Part shown: piece by piece, positions 33,550 to 45,050 of the stretch
Layout of the letters: every line of letters begins with the position of its first letter
Position numbering within the stretch: the stretch's first letter is position 1
Assembly (NCBI RefSeq): GCF_025813715.1
Contig: NZ_CP107532.1
Span: forward strand, 2,108,001-2,172,000
Direction of reading: 5' to 3'
DNA from: Methylobacterium sp. FF17
GTDB lineage: Bacteria; Pseudomonadota; Alphaproteobacteria; Rhizobiales; Beijerinckiaceae
DNA length: 64,000 bases
The notes under the pieces: generated by a model
Database searches by the model: none
What the model was told of the DNA's origin: nothing
What the model saw: only the letters and a program-made list of their open reading frames with translations
Program-made: the position numbers and the translations under genes

Positions 33550-34734
33550 TTACTGCGCGGCGACGACGGACGCCTTCACGAGGGGAGCCACCGGGACGCT
33601 CTTGCGCCAGAACGTGCCGGTGCGCCCGGCGGCGTAGCCGGCTTCGTAGAGGCTGCGCATGTAGCCGGTGTCGAAGCCGCGGGCGGTGGTGGTGTTGGGC
33701 GCCGACTCGTCGATATAGGCGAGGTTGAAGCCGATGCCGTTGGTGCGGGTGAAGGCGTAGGTGGCGGCGAGGGTGGCGCGGCTGCGGGCGCGGCTCGCGG
33801 TGGTGAAGGAGCGCTCGACGATGGAGAGCGTGTTGTTCTGGGCGAGGTCGAATTCCGGCTCTAGGCGGCCGTTGATGATGACGTAGATGTCGGATTTGGC
33901 GCCCGCCTTGAACCGACCGTCGCGCAGCAGGAAGGATTGCGGCAGGGTGAACACCGGCGTCACCACCGAGCCGTCCACGTGCATCTCCTGGAAGGTGCGC
34001 TCGGCCGCCTGCACCCCGATGAGCTGGGGCGGGAAGACCGCCGGAATGCTGGCGGACGCCGTGAGCACGTCGGTGAACAGGTCGACCGCTGCCGGACCCC
34101 CGCTCGCGGCGATCGCGCCCATGTTCCAGATCACGGCGCGCTGCGTGTCGAGGTTGGTGGTCACCACCAGGAGGCGGCGGCCCTTGGCATGCTGGGCGGC
34201 CACCGCCGCGAGGAAGTCCGGCGTCACGTAGCGGCGCACGAGGTCCCGCAGGCGCCCGTCCCCGAACAGGCCCGAGCCGAACAGCACGTTGGCGAAGCTC
34301 GGCGACTGCACCAGGGTGGAGGCGATGCCGCTGGTGTAGATGTCCTTCAGGTAGGCGTCGTATTCCGGCCCGACGAAGGCGAAGGGCGCGATGAGCGCGC
34401 CCGTGGAGACGCCGGAGACGAGGGAGAATTCCGGACGCTTGCCCGATTCAGTCCAGCCGTTGAGAACGCCTGCCCCATAGGCACCGTCGCCGCCGCCGCC
34501 CGAGAGGGCGAGATAGGCGAAGGGAACGCGGCTGTTCTCGGGCCGCGCCGACATCTCCGTGAAGGTCTTCTCCGAGGCGTCGGCATAGGCGCGGACGTTC
34601 GGATCCAGCCCCACCGGCACGGCGGCGGCGGCCTCGCTCGCGGTGTAGGGAATGCGTGGCGTGGAGCCACAGGCGGCAAGCTGGCCGGTGAGGAGCAGGG
34701 CGACGAGGCCCCGCGACCATCCAAGACGACGCAT
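33550..34734 (-). CDS. Patatin-like phospholipase, lipoprotein
   Basis: This protein of about 394 residues has a lipoprotein signal: hydrophobic core RGLVALLLTGQLAAC with the lipidated Cys in LAAC near residue 22. It then has a patatin domain with the oxyanion loop SGGGGDGAYGAG, the nucleophile motif GVSTG (G-x-S-x-G) and the catalytic Asp in the motif HVDGSVVTP. The Ser-Asp dyad is therefore complete. Patatin-like enzymes hydrolyse phospholipid or other ester bonds, here at the cell envelope. The ATG at 34734 was chosen over a GTG seven codons upstream because the signal starts there. The target membrane and lipid are unknown. Confidence 0.85.
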   Translation of the reverse strand: MRRLGWSRGLVALLLTGQLAACGSTPRIPYTASEAAAAVPVGLDPNVRAYADASEKTFTEMSARPENSRVPFAYLALSGGGGDGAYGAGVLNGWTESGKRPEFSLVSGVSTGALIAPFAFVGPEYDAYLKDIYTSGIASTLVQSPSFANVLFGSGLFGDGRLRDLVRRYVTPDFLAAVAAQHAKGRRLLVVTTNLDTQRAVIWNMGAIAASGGPAAVDLFTDVLTASASIPAVFPPQLIGVQAAERTFQEMHVDGSVVTPVFTLPQSFLLRDGRFKAGAKSDIYVIINGRLEPEFDLAQNNTLSIVERSFTTASRARSRATLAATYAFTRTNGIGFNLAYIDESAPNTTTARGFDTGYMRSLYEAGYAAGRTGTFWRKSVPVAPLVKASVVAAQ

Positions 34735-34755
34735 GTTCGTTCTGTCCAATGCCAC

Positions 34756-35126
34756 GCTTTAGAAGGCCCGACCTCGATCGCAAGCCTAGCACGGAAAATG
34801 AGCTTGACCGTTCATGCGTTCCCGTGGCGCTTCAACGCGTCAGGGTGTGTGACTTCCGGGCCGCAGGCGCCGGGATCGGGGCGGTCGCCGGGACCGCGAG
34901 CCGAGCGCCCGGCGGCCGCATCGGCCCTCGCCCTCGGAATGAACCTACGCCGCTCGGCGTCGTTGGGCATCAGACGGCGACGGTTGTTCGTCTCCGTCCG
35001 ATCGCGACATCCCACTCTCCTTGGTGACGGCTGCCCAGGCCGCCTGCCCGCACATCGCGCGGCAGCCGGGCCGTGCGCCGCGAAGGTCGTGACGGTGTCC
35101 AGGGCCCAAGGGGGAGAGCGGACGCG
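34756..35126. other. Divergent intergenic region, nothing further seen
   Basis: These 371 bases separate the patatin-like gene (minus) from the LOV kinase gene (plus), so promoters for both should be here. I see no clear sigma70 boxes, operator dyad, small gene or structured RNA. The stretch is GC-rich throughout except near 34780-34850. Confidence 0.4.
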
Positions 35127-36269
35127 ATGGAACGAGACGACGCCTGGCACATGACCGGCGACCTGATGGTCGAGGATGGCAAGGGCGATCCCTTCGCCGC
35201 CGCCATCCGCGCGACCCGGATGCCGATGATCGTCACGGACCCGCGTCGGGACGACAATCCGATCGTCTTCGTCAACGACGCGTTCCTGCGGCTCTCCGGC
35301 TACGAACGCGACGAGATCATGGGGCGCAACTGCCGCTTCCTGCAGGGCCCCGAGACGGACCCGAATGCGGTCCGGCAGATCCGCGACGCGGTGGCCGCGC
35401 GCCGCGACATCTCCGTCGACATCCTGAACTACCGCAAGGACGGCGGCATGTTCTGGAACGCTCTGTACATGAGCCCGGTCATCACCGAGGCGGGCGATCT
35501 GCACTACTTCTTCGCATCCCAGCTCGACGTCACCGACCGGATCGATGCGCAGATGCGGACGCAGACCGAGAAGGAGCATTTCGAGCGCGAGGTGGCGCAC
35601 CGGACCCGGGAATTGTCGGAGGCCCTGGCGGCCAAGACGATGCTCGTCCACGAGGTTGACCATCGGGTGAAGAATAACCTGCAGATGGTGGCCTCGCTGC
35701 TCACCCTGCAGACCCGGACCATCTCCGACCCGACCGCACGCGATGCGATGAAGTCGATGCTGTCGCGGGTCGAGGCCCTGGGGACGGTGCACAAGCGGCT
35801 CTACCAGTCGCACGACGTGCAGCGCTTCGACGTCGCCGAGTTCGCCCGCGAACTCGCCTCCGACCTCGTGCGCGGGTCCGGTCGCTCCGGCATCAGCCTG
35901 CACCTCGACCTGGAATCGGTGGAGGTGCCGGTGGAGAAGGCCCCGCCGGTGGCGCTGATGATGAACGAGCTCATCACCAACGCGCTCAAGCACGCCTTTC
36001 CCGGCGACCGGCCGGGTCGTCTCTCGATCACGGTCCAGCCCGACGGCTCCACCTTCGGCATCCGGATCGTCGACGACGGCATCGGCATGCCCCGGGAGGT
36101 CGTCGGCTCCCGGTCCTTCGGCAAGCGCCTGATCGAGAGCTTGGCGCGTCAGCTCAATGCCAGCATCGCCTGGCAGCCGGCCGATCCCGGAACCCTGGTC
36201 GATATCCGACTTCCGCGCGGCTCGGCCGGCGCGCCGGAGGGCCCGGGCGCAAGCCCCTCCGGGGCCTGA
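35127..36269 (+). CDS. LOV-domain blue-light sensor histidine kinase
   Basis: This 380-residue soluble kinase has a LOV photosensor at about residues 22-140. The flavin-adduct cysteine lies in GRNCRFLQG (Cys69). The flavin contacts Asn101 (NYRKDG), Asn111 (FWN) and Gln132 are all present, so it should be photoactive. A short coiled linker (about 140-170) leads to a HisKA_2-type dimerisation domain with the phospho-acceptor in HEVDHRVKNNLQM (His179). An ATPase domain follows with the N box NELITNALKHAF and the G box VDDGIGMP. No receiver gene is adjacent, so the response regulator must be elsewhere. GGGGGAGAG precedes the ATG. Confidence 0.93.
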   Translation: MERDDAWHMTGDLMVEDGKGDPFAAAIRATRMPMIVTDPRRDDNPIVFVNDAFLRLSGYERDEIMGRNCRFLQGPETDPNAVRQIRDAVAARRDISVDILNYRKDGGMFWNALYMSPVITEAGDLHYFFASQLDVTDRIDAQMRTQTEKEHFEREVAHRTRELSEALAAKTMLVHEVDHRVKNNLQMVASLLTLQTRTISDPTARDAMKSMLSRVEALGTVHKRLYQSHDVQRFDVAEFARELASDLVRGSGRSGISLHLDLESVEVPVEKAPPVALMMNELITNALKHAFPGDRPGRLSITVQPDGSTFGIRIVDDGIGMPREVVGSRSFGKRLIESLARQLNASIAWQPADPGTLVDIRLPRGSAGAPEGPGASPSGA

Positions 36270-36530
36270 TCGCGGACGCCGAAGCGCTCATCCCGATACG
36301 GTTCGAGTTCCTCGCCGCGGATGCGGGCCACCGGGGTCGCCGCCGAGCCCTTCACCGAAGTCGTGAAGCTCGACGCGCGGTCCCACCTCGCGAACGGCGT
36401 GCATCGCGCGCCGCCGAGACTCGTGGTCCGCGCGGGCTGAATCGGGCGCCCGCCTTCCGGGGTGTACCGGAGGGCAGGGCGCTCATCTGTCAGGCGTGAC
36501 CGGCGCTCCCGGTGAGCCCGAACCCGGGTG

Positions 36531-37847
36531 TCAGGCCCGCGCGGGCTTCGCCACCAGACCCCCGATGTCCGCCGGATCACCGGGCTCCGCGTCGATCTCC
36601 CCCTGCCAGCGGGCGACGGCGGCGGTGGCAAGGCCGTTGCCGAGCACGTTGGTCACGGTGCGGCCCATGTCCAGGATCTGGTCCACGCCCATGATGAGGA
36701 GGATGCCCGCGGCCGGCAGGCCGAACATCGGCACGGTGGCGGCGACCACCACCAGGGAGGCACGCGGAACCCCGGCGATGCCCTTGCTCGTCACCATCAT
36801 GACGAGGAGCATGGTGAACTGTTCGGCGACGCTCAGGTGGATGCCGAAGGCCTGGGCGATGAACAGCGCGGCCATGGCCTGGTACATCATCGAGCCGTCG
36901 AGGTTGAACGAATAGCCGAGCGGCAGCACGAAGCCGGTGACGCGGGGGCGCACGCCGAATCGGCCCAGCACCTCGACGGTACGGGGGAAGGCGGCCTCGC
37001 TGCTGGCGGTGGAGAAGGCCAGGATCATCGGCGCGCGCAGGAGATCGAGCAGGCGCACCACCCGGTTGCCCAGCGCCAGCCAGCCCGCGCCGATCAGGAT
37101 CACCCAGAGCACCGCGAGACCGAAATAGAACGCGCCGATGAACTTGCCGTAATCGATCAGCACGCCGAGACCCTGAACCGTGATCACGGCCGCGATGGCG
37201 GCGAAGACCGCGAGGGGTGCGAGCTTCATCACCGCGTCGGTGACGGCGAACATCACGCGGGCCAGCCCTTCGATCATGTGGATCATGGGGTCGGCGTAGC
37301 GCCGGTCGATCACGCTGAGGCCGGAGCCGAAGAAGATCGAGAACACGAGGATCTGCAGCACCTCGTTGGTGGCCATCGCCGAGACGATGCTCGTCGGGAA
37401 CACGTGGGTGAGGAAGTCCCGCAGGTTGAGCGATGCCGCCTTGAGGCCGGTCTGCGCGCCCGCCTCCGGCAGCGGCAGGGCGAGGCCGGCGCCCGGCTGG
37501 AACAGGTTGGCGACGAGGAAGCCCACCGACAGCGATACCACCGAGGCGGTCAGGAACCATCCCATGGCGAGCGCCGCGACCCGTCCCACCGTCCGGCTGT
37601 CGCCGAAGCTCGCGATGCCCGACACGATGGTGGCGAAGACCAGCGGCGCGATGATCATCTTGATCAGCCGCAGGAAGATGTCGGTGACGAGGGTGAAGTA
37701 GCCGGCGATCTCCTTGGCCTCGGCCGGCCCCGCCGCCATTCCGTGCAGGACCGCGCCGGCGAGGATGCCGAGGACGAGTCCGACACCCGTATAAAGCGTC
37801 AGGCGGCCCGGTTTCTTGCCGTCCGCTGTGGCGTCGCTGTGGGTCAT
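36531..37847 (-). CDS. dctA: C4-dicarboxylate transporter DctA
   Basis: This 438-residue proton- or sodium-coupled importer of succinate, fumarate and malate belongs to the DAACS family. It has eight membrane helices plus two re-entrant hairpins. Characteristic motifs are KMIIAPLVFATIVSGIA, the serine-rich hairpin AFSTASSEAAFPRTVE, and GYSFNLDGSMMYQAMAALFI with TSKGIAGVPRA. A ribosome site GGGAGGAAC precedes the ATG. It lies downstream of aspA in the same orientation. An aspartate ammonia-lyase that makes fumarate and a C4-dicarboxylate carrier fit one pathway, although the 224-base gap suggests separate promoters. Confidence 0.95.
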   Translation of the reverse strand: MTHSDATADGKKPGRLTLYTGVGLVLGILAGAVLHGMAAGPAEAKEIAGYFTLVTDIFLRLIKMIIAPLVFATIVSGIASFGDSRTVGRVAALAMGWFLTASVVSLSVGFLVANLFQPGAGLALPLPEAGAQTGLKAASLNLRDFLTHVFPTSIVSAMATNEVLQILVFSIFFGSGLSVIDRRYADPMIHMIEGLARVMFAVTDAVMKLAPLAVFAAIAAVITVQGLGVLIDYGKFIGAFYFGLAVLWVILIGAGWLALGNRVVRLLDLLRAPMILAFSTASSEAAFPRTVEVLGRFGVRPRVTGFVLPLGYSFNLDGSMMYQAMAALFIAQAFGIHLSVAEQFTMLLVMMVTSKGIAGVPRASLVVVAATVPMFGLPAAGILLIMGVDQILDMGRTVTNVLGNGLATAAVARWQGEIDAEPGDPADIGGLVAKPARA

Positions 37848-38071
37848 GGTGTTCCTCCCGATTTTTGTTCGATGGGCGTCAGCGGGACGCTTGGATTCGC
37901 GGTGTCATCGTGGGTCATGGCGTGACCCGGGGCTTTTCGCGATTGGTCGTGCGGGCTTTCCTCTCCCCGCAGGGGGGGCGAGGGGATGCACGCGGATCGC
38001 TGCGCGATCGGCCGGCGCATGATCTCAGATCGGGCCCCGCCCCATCGTGGGCATCCGGGTCTGCCGGACCC

Positions 38072-39487
38072 TCAGGCCGCCGCGAAGGCCTGCGGCCGGG
38101 TCAGGCGGTCGGGCTGGAGCACGGCGTCGAGCTGCTCCTTCGCCATCAGCCCCTTTTCGAGGACTAGGTCGTAGACGCCCCGTCCCGTCGCATGGGCTTC
38201 GAGCGCCACGGCGGTGGCGTTGCGGTAGCCGATATAGGGGTTGAGCGCCGTGACGATGCCGATCGACTGCTCCACGCTGGCGCGCAGGCGCTCGCGGTTG
38301 GCGGTGATGCCCCGGACGCAGTGGAGATCGAGGGTGATGCAGGCCGCGCGCAGGTGGGTCAGGCTGTTGAACAGGCTGTAGGCGATGATCGGCTCGAAGG
38401 CGTTGAGCTGGAGCTGGCCGGCCTCCGCCGCGAAGGTGATGGTCACGTCGTTGCCGATGACCTCGAAGGCGACCTGGTTGACCACCTCCGGGATCACCGG
38501 GTTGACCTTGCCGGGCATGATCGAGGAGCCGGCCTGGCGCGCCGGCAGGTTGATCTCGTTGAAGCCGGCGCGGGGACCGCTGGAGAGCAGGCGCAGGTCG
38601 TTGCAGGTCTTGGAGAGCTTGACGGCGACCCGCTTGAGCACGCCCGAGAGCTGAACGAAGGCGCCGCAATCCTGGGTCGCCTCCACGAGGTCCTCGGCGG
38701 TCTCCAGGGGGATGCCCGTGATCTCGGACAGCCGCGCGCAGACCAGCGCCGCGTAGAGCGGATGCGCGGTGATGCCCGTGCCGATGGCGGTGGCGCCCAT
38801 GTTGATCTCGCGGATCAGCAGCGCGGCCTCCCCCAGCCGGGCCTCGTCCTCGCGCAGCATCAGCGCGTAGGTGCCGAATTCCTGGCCGAGCGTCATCGGC
38901 ACCGCGTCCTGCAACTGCGTGCGGCCCATCTTCAAGATGTCCGCGAACTCCGTGGATTTGGCGGAGAAGCTGGCGCGCAGACCGGCCATCGCGTCGATCA
39001 GCTGGCGGATGGCGCCGGTCGCCGCGATCTTCAGGGCCGTCGGGTACACGTCGTTGGTGCTTTGGCCCATGTTGACGTGCTCGTTCGGGTGCAGGTGCTC
39101 GTAGGCGCCGCGCCCGTGGCCGAGGATCTCCAGCGCCCGGTTGGCGATGACCTCGTTGGCGTTCATGTTGGTGGAGGTGCCGGCCCCGCCCTGGATCAGG
39201 TCGACCACGAACTGGTCGTGCAGGGCGCCGGCGCGGATCTCCTCGCAGGCCGCCACGATGGCGTCGGTGCGCGCCGCGTCGAGGAGGCCGAGCTCCCGGT
39301 TGGCCAGCGCCGCCGCCTGCTTGATGGCCGCGAGCGCGTTGATGAGGTCGGGGCAGTCGGCCAGGGTCCGCCCGGTGATCGCGAAGTTCTCGACGGCGCG
39401 CAGGGTGTGGACGCCGTAATAGGCCGTGGCCGGCACCTCGCGGTCGCCCAGAAGGTCGTGCTCGGTGCGGGTCGGAAGGTCGGTCAC
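38072..39487 (-). CDS. aspA: Aspartate ammonia-lyase
   Basis: This 471-residue enzyme of the fumarase/aspartase superfamily converts aspartate to fumarate and ammonia. The superfamily signature GSSIMPGKVNPV is present, with GAGTSTNMNANEV and HVNMGQSTNDVYPTALKI in parts. The start TEHDLLGDREVPATAYYGVHTL is typical of AspA rather than fumarase. I selected the GTG at 39487, with AGGAGAG upstream, over a start 17 codons earlier. It is located between lysR upstream and dctA downstream, all on the minus strand, which suggests regulated aspartate and C4-dicarboxylate use. Confidence 0.93.
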   Translation of the reverse strand: MTDLPTRTEHDLLGDREVPATAYYGVHTLRAVENFAITGRTLADCPDLINALAAIKQAAALANRELGLLDAARTDAIVAACEEIRAGALHDQFVVDLIQGGAGTSTNMNANEVIANRALEILGHGRGAYEHLHPNEHVNMGQSTNDVYPTALKIAATGAIRQLIDAMAGLRASFSAKSTEFADILKMGRTQLQDAVPMTLGQEFGTYALMLREDEARLGEAALLIREINMGATAIGTGITAHPLYAALVCARLSEITGIPLETAEDLVEATQDCGAFVQLSGVLKRVAVKLSKTCNDLRLLSSGPRAGFNEINLPARQAGSSIMPGKVNPVIPEVVNQVAFEVIGNDVTITFAAEAGQLQLNAFEPIIAYSLFNSLTHLRAACITLDLHCVRGITANRERLRASVEQSIGIVTALNPYIGYRNATAVALEAHATGRGVYDLVLEKGLMAKEQLDAVLQPDRLTRPQAFAAA

Positions 39488-39727
39488 GGCTCTCTCCTGG
39501 TGTCCGGAAGTGATCGGCGCGCGGATGCGATCCGGCACGCCGTGCAGGGCGGAAAACGGCCACTCGGCCGCGACGGCGCGGCCGCACTCACGGCTTCGCC
39601 TCGGGTCTTCGTGGAGGGATGGGGGTATCGTCGCGCCCGCGATGCGAACCGGCTGCGGCTCAGGACGCCACTGAGGAGGGGATTAGTCCGGCGCCGCGCC
39701 GACCGCCAATGCTCATTGCGACAGGAA

Positions 39728-40627
39728 CTAGTCCTGCAATGCATAGTTTGGCGCGTCGAGGGCGGCCGCGTTCCAGACAGCGTCGAGAAAGGGCCGCGCG
39801 CGCTCGGCGCTGCGGTACAGACGGATCTCCATCAGCATCTCGGAACTCACCACGTCGAGCGCGCCGGAGGCGATCTCGCTTGCGACCAGGCTCACCGGCA
39901 GCCAGGCGACGCCGTGGCCGGCGAGCGCCATGGAGCGCAAGGCCTCGGCCATGGAATTCTCGTTGGTGTGGATCGGGTAGGTGACGGGCGCACCCTCCTT
40001 CGATTGGGCGATCGCCGCGAGGAGCCCGAGGAACGAGCCGCGCGAATATTGCAGCAATGGCCGGCGTCCCTCGCGATCCGGCGGCAGGCCGTGGGGGGCG
40101 GCCACCGCGACGAGGCTGTCGCGCCCGATGACCCGGTGCGGGTAGCGCTCGGGGTCCAGCGGCATCGGGATGCCCGGATGGTGATAGGTCAGCAGGAGGT
40201 CGTAGCCGCCCTCCACCAGCGCCTGGACGCAGATGTTGAAGTTGTCGGGCAGGACCCTGCTCGCCATCGGCCCCACCGCTTCCCGGATGCCGGCGAGCCA
40301 GCGCGGCAGCACGGACAGGCAGAGCGAGTGCAGAGCCGCCACCGTCACCACCGGCAGGCCGGAGCGTTCGCTGCGGTTGCGGAAATCCGCGCGGCTGACG
40401 GTGAGGAGGCGCGAGACCTCCTCGGCGGTCTCCAGGAACTGGCGGCCATCGGCCGTGAGGGTGATCGGGTAGGTGCTGCGGTCGAGGAGCACGGTTCCGA
40501 GCCAGACCTCCAGGGAGCGGATGCGCCGGCTGAAGGCCGATTGGGTGACGAACCGGGCCTCGGCCGAGCGCGAGAAGCTGCGGGTCTCGGCGAGGCTGAT
40601 GAAATCCTCGATCCACTTGAGTTCCAT
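39728..40627 (-). CDS. LysR-family transcriptional regulator
   Basis: This 299-residue regulator has an N-terminal winged helix (residues 1-60, with RSAEARFVTQSAFSRRIRSLE as the recognition region in part). A periplasmic-binding-protein-like effector domain follows (about 90-290). The co-inducer is unknown. It is upstream of and co-oriented with aspA (240-base gap) and divergent from an MFS transporter with 222 bases between, so either or both may be targets. The ATG at 40627 begins the family-typical MELKWIEDFISLAE. The stop codon is embedded in a palindrome-like ACTAGT. Confidence 0.92.
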   Translation of the reverse strand: MELKWIEDFISLAETRSFSRSAEARFVTQSAFSRRIRSLEVWLGTVLLDRSTYPITLTADGRQFLETAEEVSRLLTVSRADFRNRSERSGLPVVTVAALHSLCLSVLPRWLAGIREAVGPMASRVLPDNFNICVQALVEGGYDLLLTYHHPGIPMPLDPERYPHRVIGRDSLVAVAAPHGLPPDREGRRPLLQYSRGSFLGLLAAIAQSKEGAPVTYPIHTNENSMAEALRSMALAGHGVAWLPVSLVASEIASGALDVVSSEMLMEIRLYRSAERARPFLDAVWNAAALDAPNYALQD

Positions 40628-40849
40628 CGTCGTCCTTCGGCCGGCGCGCGCGCCTCGTTCGCCGTGAGGGCCGGCCGCGAACTCTCGCATCCGCGCGCGC
40701 GACGCGGCAAGGTGGACCCCGCCTCGGCCCTTTTCCTCGGGCGGTCCAACCTTTGCTGTGTCTCTCCCCGTGCTGGGCGCCTCCGGCGGAGTGCCTCGGC
40801 GCCCCGAGGGGCGGCGAGCGCCCAGTCCCATCCCGCGAGAGAGTCTTGC

Positions 40850-42166
40850 ATGCGAACGCCCCCGACGTCCGAACCCGCCCCGCGCCAGCCCGCGCGCGCC
40901 GCCATCGCCGCCTTCGTCGGCACCACCATCGAGTGGTACGATTTCTTCATCTACGGCACCGCCGCCGCCCTCGTGTTCGGGCCGCTGTTCTTCGCGGAGG
41001 CGACGCCCTTCGTGGCGACGCTGGCGGCCTTCGGCACCTTCGCGGTCGGCTTCTTCGCCTGGCCCCTCGGCGGGCTGGTCTTCGGCCATATCGGTGACCG
41101 GGTCGGACGCAAGAAGGCGCTGGTGGTCACCCTGGTGATGATGGGGCTGGCCACCACCGGCATCGGCCTGCTGCCGACCTATGCCAGCATCGGGATCTGG
41201 GCGCCCGTGGCCCTGGTGGCCCTGCGCATCCTCCAGGGCATCGCCGTGGGGGGCGAGTGGGGCGGGGCCGTGCTGCTCGCGGCCGAGCACGCCCCGAAGG
41301 GCCGCTCGACCTTCTTCGCCTCCTTCGCCCAGCTCGGCAGTCCGGCCGGGCAGATCCTCTCGCTGCTGGCCTTCCGCCTCGCCGGGCTCATGGACAAGGA
41401 GAGCTTCCTCGCCTGGGGCTGGCGCCTGCCGTTCCTCATCAGCATCGTCCTGCTCCTCGTCGGCCTGTTCATCCGCCTCGGCGTCGGCGAATCACCCGAA
41501 TTCGAGGAGAACCGGGCCAAGCGGGGGCCGGCCCCGGCCCCGATCCGCGAGGTGCTGGCGACCTCCCTGCGGCCCCTCGTCCTGGCGACCGGCGCCAACA
41601 CCTTCGCGATCGGCTCGGTCTACCTCTTCAACACCTTCATGATCACCTACACCACCCAGTATCTCGGCCTGCCCCGGGCGACGATCCTCGACGCGCTGCT
41701 GGTGGCGGCCTGCGTCCAGTTCGTGATGACGCCCGTCGGCGCGCGGATCGCCGAGGCCATCCGCAACGAGCGCCTGTTCCTGCAGGGCACCCTGATCTGG
41801 GCGATGCTGGCACCCTATCCGCTCTTCCTCCTGGTCGATCTCGGCTCGGTCCCCGCCCTGGTGCTCGGCCTCGCCCTCAACGTCGTCGGCACCGCCACCT
41901 TCTACGCGGTCATCGCCGGATACGTGGCCAGCGCCTTCCCGACGCGGGTGCGCTACACCGCGATCTCGGTGGCCTATCAGGTCTGCGGCGCGGTGGCGGG
42001 CGGGCTCACCCCGATCATCGGCACCATCCTGGCCGAGCGCTTCCAGGGCCACTGGTGGCCCATCGCCGCCTTCGGCACCACGCTCGCGGCGATCTCGTTC
42101 GTCTGCGTCACCGCGCTCGGCCGTTACCGGGCCCGCACCCTGCGCATGGAGCTGGCCCGCGCCTGA
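40850..42166 (+). CDS. MFS transporter, metabolite:H+ symporter type
   Basis: This 438-residue, 12-helix transporter of the major facilitator superfamily belongs to the metabolite:proton symporter subfamily (ShiA/ProP-like). Signatures are FVGTTIEWYDFFIYGTAAALVFG in parts at the N terminus, GHIGDRVGRKKALVVTLVMMG at the cytoplasmic loop 2-3, and RILQGIAVGGEWGGAVLLAAEHA in parts at helix 5. The reading frame runs open for about 2.6 kb upstream, but only from the ATG at 40850 does it encode a transporter. It diverges from lysR, which may control it. The substrate is probably a small carboxylate or osmolyte, not determined. Confidence 0.92.
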   Translation: MRTPPTSEPAPRQPARAAIAAFVGTTIEWYDFFIYGTAAALVFGPLFFAEATPFVATLAAFGTFAVGFFAWPLGGLVFGHIGDRVGRKKALVVTLVMMGLATTGIGLLPTYASIGIWAPVALVALRILQGIAVGGEWGGAVLLAAEHAPKGRSTFFASFAQLGSPAGQILSLLAFRLAGLMDKESFLAWGWRLPFLISIVLLLVGLFIRLGVGESPEFEENRAKRGPAPAPIREVLATSLRPLVLATGANTFAIGSVYLFNTFMITYTTQYLGLPRATILDALLVAACVQFVMTPVGARIAEAIRNERLFLQGTLIWAMLAPYPLFLLVDLGSVPALVLGLALNVVGTATFYAVIAGYVASAFPTRVRYTAISVAYQVCGAVAGGLTPIIGTILAERFQGHWWPIAAFGTTLAAISFVCVTALGRYRARTLRMELARA

Positions 42167-42323
42167 CGGGGGTGGGGCATGCTGGGCTAAGCGGCCGTCA
42201 CCCCTTGCCCCGGAGCCCCACACCTTCTATTGCGACGCGATAGCTCGATCCCGTGACCCGGCGCAGCCGGCCGCATTCCTGCGGCCCGTCGCGTGACGGG
42301 CTCGTCTCGCTTCCGGATACCCT

Positions 42324-44144
<1,821 letters not shown>

Positions 44145-44170
44145 CGCGCGACCCACCCACGACGCCGTTA

Positions 44171-44206
44171 CGAGAGGCCGGGCGATGAGCCCGGCCTTTC
44201 TCGTTT
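44171..44206 (+). terminator. Terminator after typA
   Basis: The stem AGGCCGGGC (44175-44183) / GCCCGGCCT (44189-44197) has a 5-base loop and is followed by TTCTCGTTT. It terminates typA transcription 27 bases past the stop. Confidence 0.8.
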
Positions 44207-44342
44207 GCAGCCCGTCTTGTGCCGATGGCGAGCTGGGCAAGCCCACGCCTGCGGCACGGTCACCGGGCGCGTTACGGACACGCTAGCGTTCGCGGATGTG
44301 CGGCTTTCGGGGAGGGAGGTTCGCGGCGTCGGGATCGAACCA

Positions 44343-45050
44343 TCAGACCGTAATCAAAATCCGCTGTCCCGTGACCTGCTCGGCCTTCGTGCTCGCTTTG
44401 GCGCTGGTCGTCTCACCAATGGATTTCGACATGAACTCTCCGCTGGCCGAGCGCAGCGTCCCGTCATCCAGCATCAACACGCCAGACAACGTCTGCGACG
44501 TCATCGACCGGACTGTGTAGAGCTCGTAGGCCATGCTCTTCTCCTCGTCGTTCCGCGCGGCCTTCATTTCCGTGTCGAACGCCTCCAGCGCCTTCTGGGC
44601 GGCCTTTGTCGCATTGAGGGAGGCGACGTCTTCGAACTGCTTGGCAAGTTCTGGATCTTTCTCGAACAACTCCTCGATTTTTTTCTTGTAGGGGCTGTCG
44701 GTCTTGATCTTACCGAACTCGTCGATTTCCAGTTTGATCGGCTCATCCACGGGGATGCCGAGGTCTTCAAACCTTGTTATCAGATCAGCCGCCAATTTAT
44801 TGGTTCGCTCCTGAACGAGCTCATCGAACGATTGGATGCGCGGCGTCTCCGAGGGTGATGTCGCCAAGGCCCCTTGGGTCTTTGCAAACGCTCTGCTTGC
44901 CGCGCTGCTGAAGTTTACGGTCGTGGCAGGACTCGCTGCAGTAGGGGCGGCCGCGTTCGTCGTCTTGGCAGCCGTCTGGCTTGCCGCCGGCGACGATGCC
45001 AAGTCTCGACTTCGCGTCCCCAGACTTGGTGTCGGTCCCATCGTGGTCAT
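44343..45050 (-). CDS. Hypothetical protein (235 aa)
   Basis: This 235-residue protein is of unknown family. About 60 residues at the N terminus are Ser/Ala/Thr-rich and probably disordered (SSPAASQTAAKTTNAAAPTA). A folded, mostly helical acidic part follows (LVQERTNKLAADLITRFEDLGIPV in parts, then PYKKKIEELFEKDPELAKQ and ALEAFDTEMKAARNDEEK). A beta-rich end contains LSGVLMLDDGTLRSASGEF. GAGGG lies 7 bases before the ATG. Base composition is lower in GC than the neighbours, a possible sign of transfer or relaxed constraint. There is no signal peptide or membrane segment, and I see no functional clue. Confidence 0.65.
   Translation of the reverse strand: MTTMGPTPSLGTRSRDLASSPAASQTAAKTTNAAAPTAASPATTVNFSSAASRAFAKTQGALATSPSETPRIQSFDELVQERTNKLAADLITRFEDLGIPVDEPIKLEIDEFGKIKTDSPYKKKIEELFEKDPELAKQFEDVASLNATKAAQKALEAFDTEMKAARNDEEKSMAYELYTVRSMTSQTLSGVLMLDDGTLRSASGEFMSKSIGETTSAKASTKAEQVTGQRILITV

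Noticed and set aside
38192..42166. Very long plus-strand open frame (about 1,300 codons)
   Set aside because: Its first 2.6 kb run opposite aspA and lysR, which have clear family motifs, and encode only low-complexity sequence; only the part from 40850 is a real transporter gene.
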